Shown here: in pieces, positions 30,191-36,650 of the stretch
Position numbering within the stretch: position 1 is the first letter of the stretch
Layout of the letters: each line of letters begins with the position of its first letter
Assembly (NCBI GenBank): GCA_016794345.1
Contig: JAEUKE010000184.1
Location: 1 to 36,650 of the forward strand
Length of the DNA: 36,650 bases
Direction: 5' to 3'
DNA from: Myxococcales bacterium
Lineage (GTDB): Bacteria > Myxococcota_A > Polyangia > Polyangiales > Polyangiaceae
Translations under genes and position numbers: made by a program
Notes under the pieces: model-generated
Told to the model about the DNA's origin: nothing
What the model saw: only the letters and a program-made list of their open reading frames with translations
The model's database searches: none

Positions 30191-30832
30191 TCAGGTCGAG
30201 GAGCCCGAGAACTGATCGTCCTTGTTGGCGAAGAGCACGTTGAACGTGGTGAGCGAGCCGTAACAGCCGGTGATGTAGCCCTGGAGCTGCACCTTGTCCT
30301 CGTCGCTCAGGCTCTCGTGGGCGTTCACCTTGGCCTCGAGGAGGCGCAGCTTGTCGCGCACCATCACGACCTTGTGGAAGAAGGTCTCGAGGGGGATCCG
30401 CTTCTCCTGCGTGCCCTCCTTGCCGGGGACGAGGACCATCTCGCCGCCCTGCCAGCGCTGGCCGAGCGCGGGTCGGGTCACGCCGAGCTCCTCCGCGATC
30501 ACCTGGCGCAGCACGCGCCGGAACTCGTCGATGTCCATGTCGATGTCGATCTCCTGGGGCAGCGGGGTCTGATCATCCTGCTCGTCGGATGACCCTGACG
30601 AGCGTGTCATGTTTGATGGGCCGCGGGCGTACCGCCGCGGCTCTCCGGCCGCGCGTGGGCGTGGAGCGGCGGCCGCCGCGCCCTTGGGCCGGTAGCGCGT
30701 GCAGGTGGAGCTGGCGCGGACCGGCGCGGGGTAGACCTGGAGGGCGCACGCGCCGACCTTGCCGAGGCGCTCGTCGGTCCGCGCGCCGAAGAAGGCGGCG
30801 CACGTCTCGCAGAGGGCGTCGTCGGAGCTCAT
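30191..30832 (-). CDS. Conserved-type protein with four-cysteine N-terminal motif, downstream of purL
   Basis: 213 residues from an ATG, starting 15 bases after the purL stop, so probably co-transcribed with it. The N terminus has CETC (Cys8, Cys11), VGAC (Cys29) and STCTRY (Cys44), a C-x2-C-x17-C-x14-C pattern seen in small zinc- or iron-sulfur-binding modules. A low-complexity alanine/arginine stretch and an acidic stretch (IDIDMDIDEF, about 95-104) precede a well-ordered C-terminal part (about 105-213): LRQVIAEELGVTRPALGQRW, GGEMVLVPG, KRIPLETFFHKVVMVRDKL and a final helical section ending SGSST. No functional family is recognised. Strong codon bias and the ordered C-terminal part argue for a real gene. 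Confidence 0.8.
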   Translation of the reverse strand: MSSDDALCETCAAFFGARTDERLGKVGACALQVYPAPVRASSTCTRYRPKGAAAAAPRPRAAGEPRRYARGPSNMTRSSGSSDEQDDQTPLPQEIDIDMDIDEFRRVLRQVIAEELGVTRPALGQRWQGGEMVLVPGKEGTQEKRIPLETFFHKVVMVRDKLRLLEAKVNAHESLSDEDKVQLQGYITGCYGSLTTFNVLFANKDDQFSGSST

Positions 30833-30847
30833 GGTCGGTGGATTCTA

Positions 30848-33172
<2,325 letters not shown>

Positions 33173-33265
33173 GCGGGGGAGTTACCCCCAAAAGGGCCGC
33201 GAGACCACTGGGAAGTAGGGAACCTGTCTTGCCGGACGGATGCCCGCGTGAGAAAGCCGCAACCG

Positions 33266-35218
33266 ATGCGCCTCCGACGTCGAGCGACCGCGCTGCTGCT
33301 CTCGACCACCTCGTTGCTCGGCGGCTGCGGCGAGCCCGGTGGTCCGGCGCCGAGCGCGGCGGCGAGCGCCCCGGAGCCCGCTCCAGCCGCGCCGCCGCCG
33401 ATCGAGGCGCTGCTCTTTCCGGCCGGGCCGTCGCTCCTCGCCGAGGCGCCGCTCCTCGATCTCGTCCCGGTCGAGACCCACGCCACGGTGCTCCTGGCCG
33501 GCCAGCAGGCCTTCGCGTCGGCCTTGCCAGAGAAGGTGTTTGCGCCCGAGACCCGCGACTCGCTCCTCGCTATCGCGGCCGAGGATCTCGACAGCTACTT
33601 CCGATCCAAGACCGACCTCGCGAAGCTCGCCGCTGCGCTCGATCTCGACAAGCCCGCCGCCCTCGCGCTTCTCGACGAGACGACGGAGACCCGCGCCTTC
33701 TACGCGAAGGTGAAGGACGAGGCCGCGCTCGCGAAGATCGCCAAGTCGCTGGTCGGCTCGAAGGAAGCGGCCACCGCCGAGGGCGTGAAGGTGTGGGCCA
33801 AGAAGGGCTCGTCGATCGGTCTCGTGATCCGCGGCGGCGTCGCGGTGCTCGTCCTCGGCGGGCGCTGGTATCGACCGGAGTCCTCGGACGCCGCGGCCAG
33901 GTGGAGCGAGACCATCGCGAAGCTCGAGGTGAGCGCATCGATCGGCAAGGCGCCCTGGCTCGCGCCGGCCGCAGCCCAGATCGCCTTCGGTCGCCACGCG
34001 GTCGTCGTCGTGCGGCCGGGCTACCTCACGGCCGACGCCCTCGCCTTCGACAGGCGAAGGCTGGAAGAAGAGACGCAGCGCAAGGCCGAGAAAGACGCCG
34101 TTTGGTGGAAGGCCCTGATCGCCGAGATCGAGAAAGCGCGTGGCGCGTTCGAAGCGCGATCCCCTGCCCTCGTGCTGGGGATCGAGGTCACGAAGGACGC
34201 GGTTCACGCCAAGGGTTACATCCCCGGTCCCGAGGGCCGCGCGCCATTCGATCCGCCGCGCCCGCTGCCGCCCGCGTTCCAGGAGCTGCTCTCGCGCAGC
34301 GTCCGCTTCTACGGAAACATCGGCAAAGACACCGCGGCCGGGGTCGGGGCCGACCATCGATTCCGGATCCACCGGAGCTGGTGTGATGTCGAGCCCACAA
34401 AGGTGCTCGCGAGCTTGAGCGGTGACCTCGTCGTGCTCGAGAAGGCGGCAGCGTGGGGCGTGACGGACGAGGCCGCCGTCTGGGCCGTGCTGAAGTCCGA
34501 GATCGAGAAGCGCTACGACAAGCTCCTCGACGGCAAGCGCTGGAAGATCGACGACGCCGCGCGGACGGTCCATTGTGGCGAGGGCGGCCTGCGCGTCGCC
34601 TCGGGTTGGCTCCTGATGAGCCAGGACAGCGAGCTCCTCGCTCGATTTCCCAATGGTGGAGACGCGAAGCCGGCCGACGTGAAGCCGGGCGTGGAGGAGC
34701 TCCTGAAGATCGAGGGTGTCGTCGCCCGATTCCGGGCACCGGTCATCGAGCCCAACCCGCTGCGCGGCCTCGGCGGCTCCAGCATGAAGTCGCTCCTCGA
34801 CGACAAGTGCGCGTTCGGTCCAGGCGGCGCGCTCCTCGGGAAGCCGACGGAGGAGCAAACCAAGGCCTACGAGAAGCTCTGCAAGGAGCGACGCGACATC
34901 GTCGACGAGCTCGGCAAGGCTCGCAGCAAGGCGGACGAGACGACCGAGCGGCTCCTCGGGGGCGTCGAGCTCCTCGCCAAGCCGGCGCCGGGCGGCGCCT
35001 TCGTCTATGGCACCTGGGCCATGGTGGCGCCGAACGTGACCACCCTGGCGAGCCAGCTGCTCGAGGTCTGGCTCCCGGCGGCGCCCTCCGGCGAGCGCGC
35101 CAAGAAGCTCGCCGACATCGACACCAAGCTCGAGGCGATCCGCGAGGAGATCCTGCGCTCGGCGCTCGACGCGCTCACGCCCTTCGAGCCGGGCGGCGTG
35201 CCGTCGTTCACGCCGTGA
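33266..35218 (+). CDS. Large lipoprotein of unknown function
   Basis: 650 residues from the ATG at 33266. An in-frame GTG at 33248 is possible; neither start has a clear Shine-Dalgarno. The signal peptide MRLRRRATALLLSTTSLLGGC ends in LGGC (Cys21), followed by an Ala/Pro linker (about residues 27-47). The remaining 600 residues look like a mixed alpha/beta periplasmic or surface protein. There are recurring segments of the type LA..LSGDLVVLEK and charged helices (DLAKLAAALDLDKPAALALLDE), with a coiled-coil-like stretch near the C terminus (EEQTKAYEKLCKERRDIVDEL). No enzyme motif is visible. It may resemble the DUF3352 style of large exported proteins, but I cannot confirm this. It is divergent from purL. 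Confidence 0.8.
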   Translation: MRLRRRATALLLSTTSLLGGCGEPGGPAPSAAASAPEPAPAAPPPIEALLFPAGPSLLAEAPLLDLVPVETHATVLLAGQQAFASALPEKVFAPETRDSLLAIAAEDLDSYFRSKTDLAKLAAALDLDKPAALALLDETTETRAFYAKVKDEAALAKIAKSLVGSKEAATAEGVKVWAKKGSSIGLVIRGGVAVLVLGGRWYRPESSDAAARWSETIAKLEVSASIGKAPWLAPAAAQIAFGRHAVVVVRPGYLTADALAFDRRRLEEETQRKAEKDAVWWKALIAEIEKARGAFEARSPALVLGIEVTKDAVHAKGYIPGPEGRAPFDPPRPLPPAFQELLSRSVRFYGNIGKDTAAGVGADHRFRIHRSWCDVEPTKVLASLSGDLVVLEKAAAWGVTDEAAVWAVLKSEIEKRYDKLLDGKRWKIDDAARTVHCGEGGLRVASGWLLMSQDSELLARFPNGGDAKPADVKPGVEELLKIEGVVARFRAPVIEPNPLRGLGGSSMKSLLDDKCAFGPGGALLGKPTEEQTKAYEKLCKERRDIVDELGKARSKADETTERLLGGVELLAKPAPGGAFVYGTWAMVAPNVTTLASQLLEVWLPAAPSGERAKKLADIDTKLEAIREEILRSALDALTPFEPGGVPSFTP

Positions 35219-35321
35219 GCCCATCCGCTGGGAGTTGGGGGAACGTGCCTTCGTCCAGGGCTGGACCCGAGCCGGTTCACGTCTTCGGACGGTGGCTCCA
35301 GGTGTTCCGGGGGATTCCGAG

Positions 35322-35510
35322 GTGTGCGACCGTGGCATGCACGATGCATTGTTCGACCACATCATGGAGCTCGCCGAAGACGAGGCCTTCGTTCTGCGGA
35401 TCGATCGGATGATCGAGGACGTCTTGCGAGAGGCTGCGACCTCTCGCAGCTCGTTCTCGGAGATCACGCTGCGCTTCGAGACGACGCGGGACACGCTCGT
35501 CGACGAGTGA
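35322..35510 (+). CDS. Small acidic protein of unknown function
   Basis: 62 residues from a GTG with GGGGGA 7 bases upstream; an ATG at 35337 would give 57. The sequence is acidic and largely helical (HIMELAEDEAFVLRIDRM, then EDVLREAATSRSSF). Third codon positions are mostly G or C, like the surrounding real genes, which argues for coding. It lies 103 bases after the large lipoprotein gene. No family recognised. Confidence 0.55.
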   Translation: MCDRGMHDALFDHIMELAEDEAFVLRIDRMIEDVLREAATSRSSFSEITLRFETTRDTLVDE

Positions 35511-35592
35511 GCGCGAGCAGAGGCACGCCGCTATCGCTTCCTCGGCTTCGGCGCGTGCTGCGCTCGCTTGCGGCGCTGGTTTCCCCGGCTCC

Positions 35593-35681
35593 GTCCACGA
35601 TGAACCCGCCAATGACAAATGGCGGCAAAACCCAATACCGAGCTGGCTGGCCAACAGCGCCCGCCACAACAGCGCCTCGGT
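35593..35681 (-). pseudogene. Frameshifted DUF559 (PD-(D/E)XK-like endonuclease) remnant
   Basis: On the minus strand, one frame (35681-35622) reads TEALLWRALLASQLGIGFCR and a second frame (35619-35593) reads FVIGGFIVD. Joined, they reproduce the N-terminal half of DUF559/Vsr-like proteins (TEAE..LW.AL...LG..FRRQ..IGGFIVDF). Only two bases (CA) remain between the two blocks, so a single-base deletion in the Gln codon of RRQ explains the shift. I could not follow the rest of the domain (the catalytic ExDG part) further along, so the gene is truncated as well as shifted. It fills most of the 216-base gap before the Rpn-like gene. Confidence 0.6.
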
Positions 35682-35726
35682 CGCGGTGGGCGCCGCGTTG
35701 TTGCACGGCGTGATAGCGTGGCCAGC

Positions 35727-36611
35727 GTGCCTGTCTCGTTCTCGCACGAGGGTTTCCTCGAGCTCTTTCGCCATCGGCCGGAGCTCGCGGCGAAGCTGCT
35801 CCACGACGCGCTTGGGGTCGAGCTACCCACCTACTCCGAGGCTCGTGTCGTCTCCGGCGATCTCACCGAGGCCCAGCCGGTCGAGCTCCGTGCAGACCTC
35901 GTCATCCTCCTTCGCGACGACAAGGCTGTCCTCGTCATCGTCCTCGAGGTCCAGCTCGGCCGAGACGACGACAAGCTCTTCAGCTGGCCTCACTACCTCT
36001 CGGCCGTACGGTCGCGCTACCGCTGCGAGGCTTGCCTCTTCGTCGTCACGCCACTCGAGACAATCGCTGCCTGGGCTCGCCGGCCCATCCGCCTTGGCCC
36101 GAACAACACCTTCGAGCCCTACGTCCTCGGTCCCAACGCTGTCCCCGTCGTGGACGACCCCGCCGAAGCGACGAAGCTACCCGAGCTCGCCGTCCTCTCC
36201 GCCACCGCGCATGGCAACGACCCCCAAGACGGCGCGAAAATCGCCCTGGCCGCCATCACCGCAGCTTCCGGGCTGCCCGACGACCTCGCCGCGCTATACT
36301 ACGACCTCATCCGCGTCAGCCTCAACGACGCCGCCCGCCGGGCCCTGGAGGATCTCATGTCGCAAGGCCACTACCAGTACCAGAGCGACTTCGCGAAGAA
36401 GTACGTCGCCGAAGGCAAGGCCGAGGGCAAGGCCGAGGGCAAGGCCGAGGGCAAGGCCGAGGCTCTGCTGGACATTCTCGTTGCCCGAGGACTCACGATC
36501 AGCGACGCACAGCGCGCTCGTGTTCTGGCCTGCACCGATCTCACCGTCCTCGCTGGTTGGCTCAAGCGCGCCGTCACCGCCGTGTCGACCGACGACATCT
36601 TCGCCGACTGA
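35727..36611 (+). CDS. Rpn-like PD-(D/E)XK nuclease family protein
   Basis: 294 residues from the GTG at 35727 (MPVSFSHEGFLELF); GTG 35718 and ATG 35619 are in frame but would add sequence lying over the DUF559 remnant. The N-terminal domain has the PD-(D/E)XK layout of Rpn/transposase-like nucleases: RADLVILLRDD (Asp57), VIVLEVQLGRDDDKL (Glu74, Gln76), then SWPHYLSAVRSRY. A middle helical domain (about 155-210) leads to a KAEG repeat linker (about 229-244) and a small C-terminal helical domain (about 245-294). Rpn proteins cut DNA, can be toxic and have been linked to anti-phage defence. An internal ribosome site precedes Met211. Family membership is by motif and architecture; nuclease activity is inferred. 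Confidence 0.8.
   Translation: MPVSFSHEGFLELFRHRPELAAKLLHDALGVELPTYSEARVVSGDLTEAQPVELRADLVILLRDDKAVLVIVLEVQLGRDDDKLFSWPHYLSAVRSRYRCEACLFVVTPLETIAAWARRPIRLGPNNTFEPYVLGPNAVPVVDDPAEATKLPELAVLSATAHGNDPQDGAKIALAAITAASGLPDDLAALYYDLIRVSLNDAARRALEDLMSQGHYQYQSDFAKKYVAEGKAEGKAEGKAEGKAEALLDILVARGLTISDAQRARVLACTDLTVLAGWLKRAVTAVSTDDIFAD
36357..36611 (+). CDS. Putative intragenic small protein (C-terminal part of the Rpn-like gene)
   Basis: A perfect GGAGG (36347-36351) lies 5 bases upstream of an in-frame ATG (36357) inside the Rpn-like gene. Use of it would give an 84-residue protein with the KAEG repeat and the C-terminal helical domain (ALLDILVARGLTISDAQRA through AVSTDDIFAD) but no nuclease. Rpn genes of E. 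coli are reported to make such small C-terminal proteins, which neutralise the full-length toxin. The site is better than that of the full-length start. Expression is inference. Confidence 0.5.
   Translation: MSQGHYQYQSDFAKKYVAEGKAEGKAEGKAEGKAEALLDILVARGLTISDAQRARVLACTDLTVLAGWLKRAVTAVSTDDIFAD
36411..36458 (+). repeat. Four 12-base tandem repeats (EGKA linker)
   Basis: Units GAAGGCAAGGCC and three copies of GAGGGCAAGGCC encode EGKA four times. The units are nearly identical in DNA, so copy number can change by slippage without breaking the frame. Confidence 0.9.
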
Positions 36612-36650
36612 CGTCACGCCCAACCAGCACAGGGTCTTGCGTCACCAGTC

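Noticed and set aside
33182..35494. Minus-strand open frame of about 770 codons
   Set aside because: Antisense to the large lipoprotein gene, which has a signal peptide and lipobox.

Overview
The window is a GC-rich, gene-dense bacterial chromosome segment. Its gene types point to a myxobacterium (Myxococcota, probably Polyangiales): cytoplasmic PAS-MCP receptors, a 3,885-residue TPR protein, many lipoproteins with glycine- or proline-rich linkers after the lipid cysteine, a Hanks-type kinase on a membrane anchor, and an Rpn-like nuclease. The lineage is inferred; there is no rRNA or other taxonomic marker here. No tRNA, rRNA, CRISPR array, insertion sequence or origin was seen, and no gene-free stretch exceeds about 220 bases.

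Layout. 1-3240: two soluble chemotaxis-type signalling proteins, the first cut by the window edge and carrying a CheZ-like DxxxQ helix, the second PAS-PAS-PAS-HAMP-MCP. 3240-4357 (minus): an lrp/asnC regulator coupled to a MarC-family membrane protein, with a good Lrp-type operator upstream. 4510-6106: two divergent paralogous lipoproteins sharing a C-terminal domain. 6214-6552 (minus): an HU-like DNA-binding protein. 6686-18343 (minus): one giant TPR protein, almost a third of the window. 18425-21096: a Tat-exported esterase-like hydrolase facing a yqgE/lipoprotein-hydrolase pair. 21160-23728: an overlapping XPB-family helicase and Bax1 (DUF790) nuclease pair, the bacterial form of the archaeal XPB-Bax1 repair machine. 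23914-28397: a cysteine-rich lipoprotein, an orphan SIR2-like protein, a DUF4185 lipoprotein and an unknown lipoprotein. 28422-33172 (minus): a membrane Ser/Thr kinase, then purL followed by a four-cysteine protein. 33266-36611: a large unknown lipoprotein, a small acidic protein, a frameshifted DUF559 remnant and an Rpn-like PD-(D/E)XK protein.

The observations most worth following are: (i) the Rpn-like gene holds a perfect Shine-Dalgarno and in-frame ATG that would make a separate C-terminal fragment, the arrangement reported for Rpn toxins with intragenic antitoxins; (ii) the translationally overlapping XPB-Bax1 pair; (iii) the orphan SIR2-like protein; (iv) the Lrp operator that suggests autoregulation of lrp-marC; and (v) the MCP-tip protein with a CheZ-like motif. 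Most genes are single or two-gene units; the coupled pairs are lrp-marC, yqgE-hydrolase, XPB-Bax1 and purL-Cys4 protein.
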